A stretch of 64,000 nt of DNA from Nocardiopsis mwathae (GCF_014201195.1 NZ_JACHDS010000001.1:186001-250000); one strand, 5' to 3'. Shown: positions 42,345 through 54,391, counted from the stretch's first letter. Translations and numbers: made by a program. Notes: a model not told the origin generated them from the sequence alone.

Positions 42345-44090
42345 GTGACCAGCAGCAGCACCGACGGCGCACACGCGGCGGACCCGCAGGAGGGCGAGGA
42401 CGCCGTGCTGTCGCCGTGGCAGCGGGTGCTCGCGCTGCTGCTGCGCGGCTACCTCGCCGCCCAGCGCGCGGCCCGCGGCCTGGTGCGTGCCGTGCACACC
42501 CGCTGGCGGCGCTCGCTGGAACTGCGGGTGGTCACCACGACCCTGGTGCTGTCCGCCCTCGTCTCGGCGGGGCTCGGGGTGGTCCTGATCGACCAGGTCA
42601 AATCGGGGTTGCTGGAAGCCAAGGAGCAGGCGGCGCTCAACTACCACAAGGCCGGCCTGAAGACCGCGACCGACGTGCTGCAGAACGGCGAGCAGGAGTC
42701 CATCGACCCCGACTCCCAGCTGGTCCGGATCATCGACGAGCTGAGCGACCGCAGCGGCGACACCGGCCTGTACGAGGTCGTCATCTTCCCCGCCACCAGC
42801 GGACTCTCCGGCTGGGCCACCATCGACCCCGAGAGCGTTCCCGAGCCGCTGCGCGAACGGGTGAGCCAGAGCACCGAGCTCGACGCCCAGTACATGCGCA
42901 ACACCGAGATCGTCGGCGAGCACGGGCGGGAGCCCGGCCTGGTGGTCGGCGCCCAGCTCTCCCACGTCTACGAGCTCTACTACGTCTTCCCCCTCGACCA
43001 CGAGCAGCAGATGCTCGACCTGGTGCAGAACACCGTGATCCTGGTGGCCACCGCGCTGGTCATCCTGCTCGCGGTGATCGCCTTCGCCGTCACCCGCCAG
43101 GTCGTGATCCCGGTGCGGATGGCCGCGGGGTCGGCCGAGCGGCTGGCCGCGGGCGACCTCAGCGAGCGCATGTCGGTGCGCGGCGAGGACGACCTCGCGC
43201 GGCTGGCCATGTCCTTCAACGACATGGCCGGCAACCTGCAGGAGAAGATCCACGAGCTGGAGGAGCTGTCGAAGGTGCAGCGCCAGTTCGTCTCCGACGT
43301 CTCCCACGAGCTGCGCACACCGCTGACCACGATCCGCATGGCCGGCGACCTCCTCTACGACGACCGCGAGGACCTCGACCCGACCCAGTCCCGGTCGGTG
43401 GAGCTGCTGCAGAGCCAGCTGGAGCGGTTCGAGGAGCTCCTCGGCGACCTGCTGGAGATCAGCAGGCACGACGCCGGCGCGGCGACGCTCGCCATCGAGT
43501 CCATGGACATCCGCGACGTGGTCATGAAATCCGTCGGCGACGCCGAGCACATCGCCGAGAAGCGCGGCATCAAGGTCGTGCTGCGGCTCCCGGCCGAGCC
43601 GTGCTACGCCGAGTTCGACGCCCGCCGCATCAACCGCATCCTGCGCAACCTCGTCGTCAACGCCATCGAGCACAGCGAGGGCAAGGACGTCATCGTCACG
43701 GCGGTGGGCGACCGCGACGCCGTGGCCATCGCCGTGCGCGACTTCGGTGTGGGCCTGAAGGAGGGCGAGGAGCACCTCTGCTTCGACCGCTTCTGGCGGG
43801 CCGACCCGGCGCGGGCGCGTACCACCGGCGGCACCGGTCTGGGCCTGTCGATCGCCAAGGAGGACGCGCAGCTGCACGGCGGCTGGCTGCAGGCCTGGGG
43901 CAGCCCCGGCAAGGGGTCGCAGTTCCGGCTCTCCCTGCCCCGCAAGGCCGGGCAGGAGCTGCGCGGGTCGCCGCTGCCGCTGGCCCCGCCGGAGATGGCG
44001 CTGGGCCGCCGCAGGGTGGGCTACGGCCAGGTGGCCGCGGCGGAGAAGGATCCCGCCCGGCCGACGGGCGGAATGGGGGAGAAACCATGA
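42345..44090 (+). CDS. mtrB: MtrB, membrane sensor histidine kinase
   Basis: A 581-residue two-component kinase, partner of MtrA. A first membrane helix lies near residues 65-88 (TTTLVLSALVSAGLGVVLI) and the second near 228-250 (NTVILVATALVILLAVIAF), enclosing a ~140-residue extracytoplasmic sensor. Then come a HAMP domain, the dimerisation helix with His321 (SDVSHELRTPLTTIRM), and the ATP-binding boxes (RNLVVNAIEHSEG, AVRDFGVGL, FWRADPARARTTGGTGLGLS). The GTG start lies 19 bases after mtrA. Its stop overlaps the lpqB start (ATGA). Confidence 0.97.
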   Translation: MTSSSTDGAHAADPQEGEDAVLSPWQRVLALLLRGYLAAQRAARGLVRAVHTRWRRSLELRVVTTTLVLSALVSAGLGVVLIDQVKSGLLEAKEQAALNYHKAGLKTATDVLQNGEQESIDPDSQLVRIIDELSDRSGDTGLYEVVIFPATSGLSGWATIDPESVPEPLRERVSQSTELDAQYMRNTEIVGEHGREPGLVVGAQLSHVYELYYVFPLDHEQQMLDLVQNTVILVATALVILLAVIAFAVTRQVVIPVRMAAGSAERLAAGDLSERMSVRGEDDLARLAMSFNDMAGNLQEKIHELEELSKVQRQFVSDVSHELRTPLTTIRMAGDLLYDDREDLDPTQSRSVELLQSQLERFEELLGDLLEISRHDAGAATLAIESMDIRDVVMKSVGDAEHIAEKRGIKVVLRLPAEPCYAEFDARRINRILRNLVVNAIEHSEGKDVIVTAVGDRDAVAIAVRDFGVGLKEGEEHLCFDRFWRADPARARTTGGTGLGLSIAKEDAQLHGGWLQAWGSPGKGSQFRLSLPRKAGQELRGSPLPLAPPEMALGRRRVGYGQVAAAEKDPARPTGGMGEKP

Positions 44091-45934
44091 GCCACGGCCC
44101 GGGACGCCTCCGCGCCGCCGCCTCCGGTGCGGTGCTGGCCCTGCTCCTGTCCGCGTGCGCCACCGTGCCCACCGGCGGCCCCGTCGTCGAGGGCGCGGGG
44201 CGCGACGGCGAGGCGGGCGACCCCTATGACAACTACGTCCGCATGCTGCCGGCCGGCCCGCAGAAGGGCGTCGGCGAGGAGGGCCTGGTCCGCGGCTTCC
44301 TCACCGACATGCGCAGCTTCGAGGACGACCACAACGCCGCCCGCGAGTACCTGATGCCGGCGCGGCGCGGGGACTGGTCGGGCAACGGGCCGGTGCTCAT
44401 CTACGACGACATGGACGCGGTCTCGCTGTCCGTCGACTCCGGCGGGGACGGTTCGTCGTCGAAGGTGCGGGTGCGCAGCCCGCAGATCGCCACGCTCGAC
44501 CGCGGCGGGCAGTACCTCCCCGCCGAGCAGGGCAAGATGATCGACGTCACCTTCGAGCTCGCCAGGGACGACGAGGGCGAGTGGCGGATCGTGGACCTGC
44601 CCGACGAGCTGCTGCTCGGTCGCCAGGACGTCGACCGCGCCTACCGGCCGCTCAATCTGTACTACTACAACCTCGACCACAGCTCGCTGGTGCCCGACCC
44701 GGTGTTCCTCCCGGTCAGCGCCGACAAGCGTGCGATCCGACTGGTGAACAAGCTGGTCAGCGGCCCCACCGACTGGCTCGACCCTGCGGTCGTCTCCTCC
44801 TTCCCCGAGGACGCCACTGCGTACGTGGCCTACGACTCGGGCCGGGTCATCGTCGAACTGAGCAGCGAGGAGGGCGGTGGCGACCCCTTCGGCATGGGGG
44901 CGCAGCTGGCCTGGACGCTCAAGCAGCTGCCGGAGGTGCAGGGCTTCTCCCTCAGTGTCAACGGCGAGGAGGTCGACTTCCCGCACAACGAGGACGAGAA
45001 CCTCCAGTCCGGGGACGACTACTGGAACGACATCACCCCGGCGGGCGTCCGCCGCGACCTGAGCGCCTACTTCACCCGCAACGGCCAGCTGTGGTCGCTG
45101 ACCGGCACCGGGCAGGACGACCGGCAGACCGAGGCCCGGGTCGAGGGCGCGGCCGGCCGCGGCGACACCCCGCTGGAGCGGCACGCGGTCTCGCTGGACG
45201 AGCGGCGCGTCGCCGGTGTCGAAGCGGGGCGCGACCGGGTCGTCGGCGCCGACCTGGCGAGCGGCGCCGAGTTCACCCCCCTGCTGACCGGGGGCCACTA
45301 CACGTCGCTGTCCTGGGACGGCTACGGCAACCTGTGGGTGGTCGAGGACAGCGCCGGCACGTCCGGGAAGAAGAGCAAGGACAAGGGCGGCCGGGACGGC
45401 GCCGACGACCGCGACGCCGCGAGGGACCCCGCCACCAGGGTGTGGCTGCTGCGCGGCGGCACCGACCCGGTGGAGGTGGACGCCCCGGCGCTGCGCGACC
45501 GAGAAGTGGAGCGGTTGCGCGTATCCCGCGACGGCAGCCGCGTCGCCGTCATCACCTCCGACGGCGAGGACGAGGACGGACGGCTGTTCGTCGGCCGGGT
45601 GATCCACGGCGGCGACAAGTCCGCGGTCGGGGCGCTCCTGCCCCTGGCCCAGGAGCTGGCCCGTGTCGCCGACGTCTCCTGGCGGGGCGGCGACCAGCTG
45701 GCCGTGGTCGGCCAACGCACCCGCGGGCCCAACCAGGCGTTCCTGGTGTCGCTGGACGGGAGCACCGACACCACCAGCGCCGGGGCGCCCTCGGGCACCG
45801 ACATGACGACCGTCGCCGCCGCCCCGGGACGGCCGCTGATGTGCAGCACCGAGGACGGCCAGATCATGATGACCGGCGACCGCATCAGCTGGCAGCGCGT
45901 CGCCGACGGTGCCAACCCGGTCTATCCCGGCTGA
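44087..45934 (+). CDS. lpqB: LpqB, lipoprotein partner of MtrAB
   Basis: A 615-residue lipoprotein. The signal peptide ends in the lipobox LLLSACA with the modified cysteine at position 24. A GerMN-type domain covers roughly residues 190-300 (DPVFLPVSADKRAIRLVNKL, AQLAWTLKQLPEVQGFSLSV), followed by a beta-propeller-like C-terminal part (YTSLSWDGYGNLWVVED, LRVSRDGSRVAVI). A Lys/Asp-rich loop (GKKSKDKGGRDGADDRD) interrupts the propeller. LpqB interacts with the MtrB sensor and tunes MtrA phosphorylation in mycobacteria. GGGGGA precedes the ATG, which overlaps the mtrB stop. Confidence 0.96.
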   Translation: MSHGPGRLRAAASGAVLALLLSACATVPTGGPVVEGAGRDGEAGDPYDNYVRMLPAGPQKGVGEEGLVRGFLTDMRSFEDDHNAAREYLMPARRGDWSGNGPVLIYDDMDAVSLSVDSGGDGSSSKVRVRSPQIATLDRGGQYLPAEQGKMIDVTFELARDDEGEWRIVDLPDELLLGRQDVDRAYRPLNLYYYNLDHSSLVPDPVFLPVSADKRAIRLVNKLVSGPTDWLDPAVVSSFPEDATAYVAYDSGRVIVELSSEEGGGDPFGMGAQLAWTLKQLPEVQGFSLSVNGEEVDFPHNEDENLQSGDDYWNDITPAGVRRDLSAYFTRNGQLWSLTGTGQDDRQTEARVEGAAGRGDTPLERHAVSLDERRVAGVEAGRDRVVGADLASGAEFTPLLTGGHYTSLSWDGYGNLWVVEDSAGTSGKKSKDKGGRDGADDRDAARDPATRVWLLRGGTDPVEVDAPALRDREVERLRVSRDGSRVAVITSDGEDEDGRLFVGRVIHGGDKSAVGALLPLAQELARVADVSWRGGDQLAVVGQRTRGPNQAFLVSLDGSTDTTSAGAPSGTDMTTVAAAPGRPLMCSTEDGQIMMTGDRISWQRVADGANPVYPG

Positions 45935-46001
45935 CCCCGCCCGTCCACAGGGGGTGGATCGCCCTTGCCGCGGACGCCGCCCTGCGGCGAATCTCGCGGG
46001 T

Positions 46002-46697
46002 ATGGAGCCGACGTCGCCACCGCCTGTTCCCGCCGTCCTGTCCGCACTGGTCGACCTGGTACTCGCAGAGCGCTGCGCCGGGTGCGGCCGCACCGGGGCG
46101 CTGCTGTGTCCCGGGTGCGCCGATACGCTCGACCACCGCCCCCGCCGCTGCCGCGCCCGTCCGGGGTGTCCGCCGCTGTGGGCGGCGGGCCCTTACGCCG
46201 GCTGCGGTCGCGACGTCCTGCTGCGCTTCAAGGACGGCCGCGTCCGCGCCCTGGCCGCGCCGCTGGGCCGGCGGTTGGCGCGGGCGGTGGCCGAGGCCGC
46301 ACCGGACCGGGCCGGCGTCACTCTGGTCCCGGTTCCGGCGCGGGCCGCGGCGCTGCGCCGCCGCGGGTTCGACCCGGTGGAACTGCTGGCCCGCGCAGCG
46401 GCCGAGGAACTGTCGCGGGGCTCGCCGCGGCCGGGTCGGCGCGCGGGGGCGGTGGCGGCGCTGCGGCACCGGCGCCGGGTGGCCGACCAGGTGGGGCTGG
46501 GCCGGTCGCGGCGGCGGGAGAACGTGGCCGGGGCGCTGGCCGTGCGCCCGCGTGCGCTGCCCGCGCTCGCCGGTCGGGCGGTGGTCCTGGTGGACGACGT
46601 CGTCACCACGGGAGCCACCCTGGCCGAGGCGGCACGCGCGCTGCGTGCCGCGGGGGTGGGGGTGGAGGGGGCCGCTGTGCTCACCGAACGCAGGTAG
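46002..46697 (+). CDS. comF: ComF-family phosphoribosyltransferase-like protein
   Basis: A 231-residue ComF protein. The N-terminal zinc knuckle reads CAGCGRTGALLCPGC. The C-terminal type I phosphoribosyltransferase fold has the family motif RRRGFDPVELLARA and the PRPP loop VVLVDDVVTTGATL. ComF is needed for DNA uptake in competent bacteria, but many non-competent actinobacteria carry it and the reaction is not known. The start ATG 46002 gives the conserved N-terminus; an upstream in-frame start would overlap lpqB and add Arg/Pro-rich sequence. It sits 67 bases after lpqB, as in M. tuberculosis. Confidence 0.92.
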   Translation: MEPTSPPPVPAVLSALVDLVLAERCAGCGRTGALLCPGCADTLDHRPRRCRARPGCPPLWAAGPYAGCGRDVLLRFKDGRVRALAAPLGRRLARAVAEAAPDRAGVTLVPVPARAAALRRRGFDPVELLARAAAEELSRGSPRPGRRAGAVAALRHRRRVADQVGLGRSRRRENVAGALAVRPRALPALAGRAVVLVDDVVTTGATLAEAARALRAAGVGVEGAAVLTERR

Positions 46698-47525
46698 CCT
46701 CGGTGCTGGCCGGAGGGTGCCCCCGCCCGGACCAGGGAGTGGTCAAGAACCTTTTACTCCGGTCCGGGGTCTTCCGACTTCGGTGTAGTACCGGGGGCAG
46801 CGGAACGCGCGCGCGGGATCGTCCGGGACGTCGGCACCTGACATCTGAGCGAACTCGGGCTAGCGTTCTTGACATGGCACCCGTCCGGGTCCGTGGTTGC
46901 GCTGGAGACGCCGCCCCTCGCCAGGGGCGCGGGTCCGGCAAGCCGATGCCAGGCGCAGGCGAAACGGCCCACGTAAGGCGACTTTTCGTCGACCGATCAC
47001 GGTGCGCCTTAGAGGTAAGTCCTGCCCCGCAGAGGGTCCGGATGTCCCTCGGGAGCGGGAGAAGGGCAATAGTCGCACATGAGCGCGGCGAAACCCTCAG
47101 CAGGCGGATGTGGGGACGAAGACCAGGTCGGCCGGGCGGGTGGCATGTCTTTTCCTGGTGTGCACCGGGTGTCGCCGCGGCCTGCGGACACCGCCGGGTG
47201 CCCGCCTCCGGGCGCCCCTGCGCGCCGCACGCCGCCGCCGCGTCCCGTAGCGAACGCAGTCGGCGGCCCGTACCCCCGGCCCACCGCGCCAGGGTGAGGA
47301 TCCGGTGTGAATTCTCCTGTTTTGAGCTGGACGATTACCGACCTTCGGCAGAGTGAATACCAGGGATCTTGTGGGTATACGACAGATCCAGACCGAGCTG
47401 TCATCCCTCGGGGGATGGCGGAGAGGAGGGGCGGGTATCGCGGAGCCCGCCGCGACCAGCGGGGGGCGATAGAACACAGCCTGGCCATCGCTGATGGAGA
47501 TGGCCAACGCGATGAAGGGGGTCTT
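46698..47525. other. 828-base stretch without a supported gene, upstream of hpf
   Basis: No open frame here has convincing codon composition or a ribosome site. A perfect TTGACA occurs at 46869-46874, but the -10 position after it is poor. The stretch 46990-47080 is locally AT-richer. It is unusually long for this compact part of the chromosome and probably contains the hpf promoter with a long leader, or an unrecognised small RNA. Confidence 0.45.
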
Positions 47526-48200
47526 GTGGACATCATCGTCAAGGGTCGACGCACAGGTGTCAGCGACAAGTTCCGGCAGCACGTCGAGAACAAGCTGAGC
47601 AAGCTCTCCAAGTGGGAGAAGAAGGGTATGAGCGTCGATGTGGAGGTGTCCAAGGAGCGCAACCCGCGCCTCGCCGCCCAGTGCGAGCGGGTTGAACTGA
47701 CCATCCACTCCAGCGGCCCGGTGATCCGCAGCGAAGCGTCGTCCGACGACCGCTACAGCGCCCTCGACCAGGCGCTGACCCGCATCGAGGCCCGACTGCG
47801 CAAGTTGGCCGACCGCCGCAAGGTGCACAGGGGGAACCACGCTCCGGTTTCCGTGGCCGCGGCCACCGCCGGCCTCGCCGACAACCATGTGGCACCCCCC
47901 GCGGAATCGGCGGACTCGACCACCCCCGTCCCCTCCCAGACGTCGGGCGGAACCGGTGACACGCTGGCCGAGGACCGGTTCTTCGACGAGTTCGTAGAGC
48001 TCGACACCCAGGGGGACGCCCCGGTGATCGTCCGGGAGAAGTTCCACCACGCCAAACCGATGAGCATCGACCAGGCCCTGATGGAGATGGAGCTCGTGGG
48101 CCACGACTTCTACCTGTTCCACGACGAGCAGAAGGACGCGCCCAGCGTCGTCTACCGCCGGAAGGGCTTCAACTACGGCGTCCTGCGCCTGATGGACTGA
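47526..48200 (+). CDS. hpf: long-form ribosome hibernation promoting factor
   Basis: A 224-residue HPF. Residues about 1-105 form the S30AE/YfiA domain that occupies the mRNA/tRNA channel of the 30S subunit (DIIVKGRRTGVSDKFRQHV, RVELTIHSSGPVIRSEA). After a linker, the C-terminal ribosome-dimerisation domain reads VIVREKFHHAKPMSID, MELVGHDFYLF and VVYRRKGFNYGVLRL. The long form makes 100S dimers in resting cells. GTG 47526 is preferred: AAGGGGG lies just before it and homology begins here, whereas upstream in-frame codons add unrelated sequence. A perfect hairpin terminator follows. Confidence 0.95.
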   Translation: MDIIVKGRRTGVSDKFRQHVENKLSKLSKWEKKGMSVDVEVSKERNPRLAAQCERVELTIHSSGPVIRSEASSDDRYSALDQALTRIEARLRKLADRRKVHRGNHAPVSVAAATAGLADNHVAPPAESADSTTPVPSQTSGGTGDTLAEDRFFDEFVELDTQGDAPVIVREKFHHAKPMSIDQALMEMELVGHDFYLFHDEQKDAPSVVYRRKGFNYGVLRLMD

Positions 48201-48225
48201 CCCTCGACCGATTCGTGTGGAGTGA

Positions 48226-48263
48226 CGGTGTGCCGCGGCGGGTTCGACCGCCGCGGCACACCG
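48226..48263 (+). terminator. hairpin terminator of hpf
   Basis: A perfect 16-bp stem (CGGTGTGCCGCGGCGG with its complement) around a 6-base loop, 25 bases after the hpf stop. The convergent membrane-protein gene ends at 48308, so it may act both ways. Confidence 0.8.
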
Positions 48264-48307
48264 CTGGTGCGGGGGGGCGCGCGGACCGGTGCCGGTGCCC
48301 GGAGTGC

Positions 48308-48664
48308 TCACCCCTCGCCGTCGGTGCCCCGCAGGATGCCGCGGTCGTGCTGCTTGATCTTGTGCAGCGGCGTCTCGTGCGGCTCCTCGGGTTCGTAGTG
48401 CGGGGGGTCGAGCACCACGTCGGTGAGGATGTCGGTGACGATGCACAGCACGAAGCCCACGAGCATCAGCGCGAGGCCGGCTCCCATCAGCCACCAGTCC
48501 ACGCCCATCACGATGGACAGTCCGCCCAGGGCGAAACCGACGGTGAGGAGGGCGACCGCCACCCACGACCCCAGGCGGCCGCGGTGGCTCCCCTTGTCGG
48601 TCCAGACGCCGCCTTCCGCCTGGTATCCGCGGATGTAGGGCTGCGGGTGCGGCTGTCCAGTCAT
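48308..48664 (-). CDS. small two-TM membrane protein (HGxxPAAW-like)
   Basis: A 118-residue protein with GGGGGAG six bases before its ATG. Two hydrophobic helices (SWVAVALLTVGFALGGLS and WWLMGAGLALMLVGFVLC) are followed by a charged, His/Glu-rich tail (HYEPEEPHETPLHKIKQH). The layout resembles the small HGxxPAAW-type membrane proteins of actinobacteria, though that N-terminal motif is not clearly present. Function is unknown. It diverges from secA across a 250-base gap. Confidence 0.75.
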   Translation of the reverse strand: MTGQPHPQPYIRGYQAEGGVWTDKGSHRGRLGSWVAVALLTVGFALGGLSIVMGVDWWLMGAGLALMLVGFVLCIVTDILTDVVLDPPHYEPEEPHETPLHKIKQHDRGILRGTDGEG

Positions 48665-48834
48665 GGCTTTCTCCCCCTTGTATCCCCCTCGTGGCCTGCG
48701 GCATAAGGGAGGATGGAAAAAACAAGACCCCTCCTTCGGTGGATAACCTCCCCCATAGAGGGCTAAACCCGACAGGGTGCCCGATGCGGCCACGGCGCGG
48801 ACGCACGAAGGGCCGTTGAGGCAATAGGCTTGCC

Positions 48835-48840
48835 TACAGT
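48835..48840 (+). promoter_or_regulatory. possible -10 box of secA
   Basis: TACAGT lies about 75 bases before the secA start. A -35 is not clear (TTGAGG at 48816-48821 is only 13 bases away). Weak support. Confidence 0.3.
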
Positions 48841-48914
48841 GGAAGGCTGCGGGTAGAGGATCCGTTCCGCCGCGAGGACATGGCGGGCCACGATCTGCGA
48901 GGAGCGCATTAGAA

Positions 48915-51767
<2,853 letters not shown>

Positions 51768-51785
51768 CGGGGGCACGCCGGCAAG

Positions 51786-51823
51786 AGAGGGTGGGGTCCC
51801 GCGACCGCGGGACCCCACCCTCT
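51786..51823 (+). terminator. strong hairpin terminator of secA
   Basis: A perfect 18-bp stem (AGAGGGTGGGGTCCCGCG with its complement) with a 2-base loop, followed by TCTTTC. Confidence 0.85.
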
Positions 51824-51828
51824 TCTTT

Positions 51829-51892
51829 CGATGGTCTCGGCGGCGTGTACCGAATACGGGCGATCATCCGGTGCACGTCGCCGAGACCATCG
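51829..51892. terminator. second hairpin between secA and PTS IIC gene
   Basis: Two 22-base arms (51829-51850, beginning CGATGGTCTCGG, and 51871-51892) pair with two mismatches, separated by 20 bases. It lies between convergent genes directly after the secA terminator and probably ends leftward PTS transcripts. Confidence 0.6.
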
Positions 51893-51962
51893 GACGAGGG
51901 GCGGGGCCGCGTGTGCGGCGCCCGCCCCTCGTCACTTCGTCACGCGCGACGTCGTCATGCGG

Positions 51963-53342
51963 TCACGGCGACCTCGGTGAGCCGCCGGATTCGGGCTTCT
52001 CGGTGGCGGCCGCCTCCGGAAGGTTGTCGGGGTTCACGGCGACCGAGGGGTTCTCCTCGATCGGCTCGCGTCCCGGCGTGGGCAGGTTCAGCTTCGTGAT
52101 CAGCAGGTAGAAGATCCCGAAGTACAGGAAGAAGTACAGGACCCCCATCGCGAGGATGAAGACCAGCCCGGTGGTGTTCGACTTCGTCGCGTTGAACGCC
52201 ATGTCGATCAACCCGGCCGAGAAGCCGAACCCGAGGTGGGCGTCGAGCGCGTTGAGCACCGACATGGAGATGCCGGTCAGCACGACGTGCACGCCGAACA
52301 GGATCGGCGCCACGAAGATGAACGCGTACTCGATGGGCTCGGTGATACCGGTGACGAACGCGGTGAGCGCCGCCGGGATCATGATGGAGCCGATCGCGGC
52401 CCGCTGCGACTTGTGGGCGCACATCCACATCGCCAGCGCGGCGCCGGGCAGACCGAACATCAGCACCGGGAAGAACCCTGAGAGGAAGCCCCCGGCGGTG
52501 GGGTCACCGGCGTAGTAGCGGAAGATCTCGCCGTGCACGGTGCCGTCGGGGCCCTCATAGGAGCCGAACACGAACCACACCACGGAGTTGACGATGTGGT
52601 GCAGGCCGAAGGGGAGCAGCAGCCGGTTGATCATGCCGTAGACGCCGGCGCCGACCGCGCCCGCGCCCATGATCCACTCGCCCAGGTCGTTGAGGAGCCC
52701 GCCCAGCGTCGGCCAGACCAGGCCGAAGACCAGGGCGAGCAGCATCGCGGCCAGCGCCGTGACGATCGGGACGAACCTGCGGCCGCCGAAGAAGCCCAGC
52801 CACGTGGGCAGCTTGATCTTGTAGTACCGCTGCCAGAGCAGGGCGGCGACGATACCGATGAGGATGCCGCCGAGGACGTCGGTGGGGTTCTTGGCGCCCC
52901 AGTCGATCACCGGGCCGTCGGCCGTGGCGAGGGTGACCCGCTCGCCCATCTCGCCGCCGGCGTTGAAGAAGAGCAGCTTGGTGACGCGGTCGAAGACGAT
53001 GTAGCCGACGACGGCGGCCAGTGCGGTGGAGCCGTCGGCGCGCTTGGCGAACCCGATGGCCACACCGACCGCGAACAGCAGCGGCATGGCCTGGAAGATG
53101 GCGTCGCCGGCGGTGCCGACGACATCGGCGACAGGGGACATCCAGTGCATGCCCGACAGCCCGCCCAGGCCGTCGGAGCCCAGCAGGTCGTCCTGGCCGA
53201 GCCGGAGCAGGATCGCCGCGGCCGGGAGTACGGCGATCGGCATCATCAGGCTGCGGCCGATGCGCTGCAGGATCGCCAGCGCCTTCGACGATGATTTCGG
53301 TGCGGCGGTTGAGCCGCCTGATGCGGCTGGTGCGGAGCTCAC
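51963..53342 (-). CDS. PTS glucose/GlcNAc-family permease, IIC domain (NagE-like)
   Basis: A 459-residue IIC permease without attached IIB. About ten membrane helices carry family signatures: IGRSLMMPIAVLPAAAILLR at the start, FGLHHIVNSVVWFVFGSY, LMFGLPGAALAMW and the substrate-loop motif GITEPIEYAF. GlcNAc-specific members share these, and the gene sits beside a DasR-like regulator and a separate IIB gene, so GlcNAc is the likeliest sugar; glucose or maltose remain possible. The start is GTG 53342 with GGGAGG seven bases upstream. A ~30-residue C-terminal tail (PEAAATEKPESGGSPRSP) is disordered. Confidence 0.9.
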   Translation of the reverse strand: MSSAPAASGGSTAAPKSSSKALAILQRIGRSLMMPIAVLPAAAILLRLGQDDLLGSDGLGGLSGMHWMSPVADVVGTAGDAIFQAMPLLFAVGVAIGFAKRADGSTALAAVVGYIVFDRVTKLLFFNAGGEMGERVTLATADGPVIDWGAKNPTDVLGGILIGIVAALLWQRYYKIKLPTWLGFFGGRRFVPIVTALAAMLLALVFGLVWPTLGGLLNDLGEWIMGAGAVGAGVYGMINRLLLPFGLHHIVNSVVWFVFGSYEGPDGTVHGEIFRYYAGDPTAGGFLSGFFPVLMFGLPGAALAMWMCAHKSQRAAIGSIMIPAALTAFVTGITEPIEYAFIFVAPILFGVHVVLTGISMSVLNALDAHLGFGFSAGLIDMAFNATKSNTTGLVFILAMGVLYFFLYFGIFYLLITKLNLPTPGREPIEENPSVAVNPDNLPEAAATEKPESGGSPRSP

Positions 53343-53473
53343 CGCGGGGCCTCCCTAGGGAACGACATGGTGGTCGATTCGGATGTGTGCGGGGTGCGCG
53401 CAGGGGCGTGCACGGCGTGAGGACGCAGGTGGATCGGATGGTGAATGCGGGGTGGGACGGGTCGGGGCCGGCC

Positions 53474-54211
53474 TCAGCCGCCGTTCTGCCGCGGGTCCAG
53501 GCGGGAGTGCAGCTGGTAGCGGTCGGCCCGGTAGGTGGAGATCGCCAGCTCGACGCAGGCGCCCTTGCCGAAACTCCGGCGCTGCATCGACAGCACCGGG
53601 CTTCCGTGCGGCAGACCCAGCAGCCGGGCGTCCGCGGCGTCGCAGATCCCGGCCTCGATGGTCTGCTCACCGGAGTCGAGGAGGATGCCGAACTCCTGCT
53701 CCAGTATCTGGTACAGGGAGCGGCCGGACAGCGAGTAGGAGTCGAGGTTCGGGGCGATGGAGACGGGGATGTTGGATCGCTCCACCGCCATGGGTTCGTC
53801 GTCGGCGGTGCGCAGCCGCTCGATGTGGTGGACGGGCGACCCCGGCGGGATGTCCATCATCCGGGCGATGTGCCCGCTGGCCGGGATGATGCGCCGGATG
53901 AGGTCGCGGGCGCCCGGCCGGTAGCCGCGCGCCAGCATGTCCTGGGTGAAGGACGCCAGCGCCAGGGACATCTCGATCTTCGGCCGGGCCACGAACGTCC
54001 CCTTGCCGGGGACCCGGTACAGCTTGCCCTCGGAGCAGAGCAGGTCGATCGTCTGGCGGACCGTCATCCGGGACAGGTCGTAGCGTGCCCCGAGTTCGCG
54101 TTCGGAGGGGACGGGGTCGTCCACCGAGAGGCCCGTCTCAACGATCCAGTCGAGCAGGAGATCCCGGAGCTGAAGGTACTTCGGGACGGGGCTCGCGGGG
54201 TCGATCGCCAT
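53474..54211 (-). CDS. dasR: GntR/HutC-family repressor, DasR-like
   Basis: A 245-residue regulator. The winged helix is LGARYDLSRMTVRQTIDLL with the wing LYRVPGKGTFVARP. The C-terminal UTRA ligand domain contains PPGSPVHHIERLRTADDEPM, VERSNIPVSIAPN and SFGKGACVELAISTYRADRYQ. This matches DasR, which senses GlcN-6-P and controls GlcNAc uptake, chitin use and development in Streptomyces. Two DasR-operator-like sequences lie in its own promoter region. ATG 54211 gives the family N-terminus but has no good ribosome site. It lies upstream of the IIC gene on the same strand. Confidence 0.88.
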   Translation of the reverse strand: MAIDPASPVPKYLQLRDLLLDWIVETGLSVDDPVPSERELGARYDLSRMTVRQTIDLLCSEGKLYRVPGKGTFVARPKIEMSLALASFTQDMLARGYRPGARDLIRRIIPASGHIARMMDIPPGSPVHHIERLRTADDEPMAVERSNIPVSIAPNLDSYSLSGRSLYQILEQEFGILLDSGEQTIEAGICDAADARLLGLPHGSPVLSMQRRSFGKGACVELAISTYRADRYQLHSRLDPRQNGG

Positions 54212-54251
54212 GGGTGTGGGTGCCTGTTCGGTCGTGTGACATTCTGGTATG

Positions 54252-54274
54252 ACTGGTATAGGCCGGACTAGACC
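54252..54274. promoter_or_regulatory. two DasR-type operators (dre-like) in the divergent promoter
   Basis: ACTGGTATAGGCC (54252-54264) matches the DasR consensus ACTGGTCTAGACCA at 11 of 13 positions. Directly next to it, on the other strand, TGGTCTAGTCC (core 54265-54274) matches the central consensus with one mismatch. A palindrome GACCACAGTGTGGTC (54271-54285) overlaps. A leftward TTGACA (54291-54296) adjoins, so bound repressor would cover the promoter of dasR and probably that of the SIS gene. Confidence 0.7.
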
Positions 54275-54391
54275 ACAGTGTGGTCGCATGTGTCAATATA
54301 GACGACGTGCACACGGCTTAACACCCTTCAAGCCTGCATACGTGCTGCTCAGCGCCGCCACCCCCGGCCCCGCGGCACGGCCGGTGGACCG

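Noticed and set aside
46874-47100. c-di-AMP or cobalamin riboswitch upstream of hpf
   Set aside because: I looked for the conserved core boxes of these classes and did not find them.
46874-47356. Possible leaderless gene starting ATG 46874 with TAGCGT seven bases upstream
   Set aside because: The translated product is Arg/Ser/Pro-rich with irregular third-position bases and no ordered segments; unlikely to be coding.
53343-53473. DasR-type operator in front of the PTS IIC gene
   Set aside because: Only a loose GTGGTCGATTC match was found; the IIC gene may be read from the dasR promoter instead.
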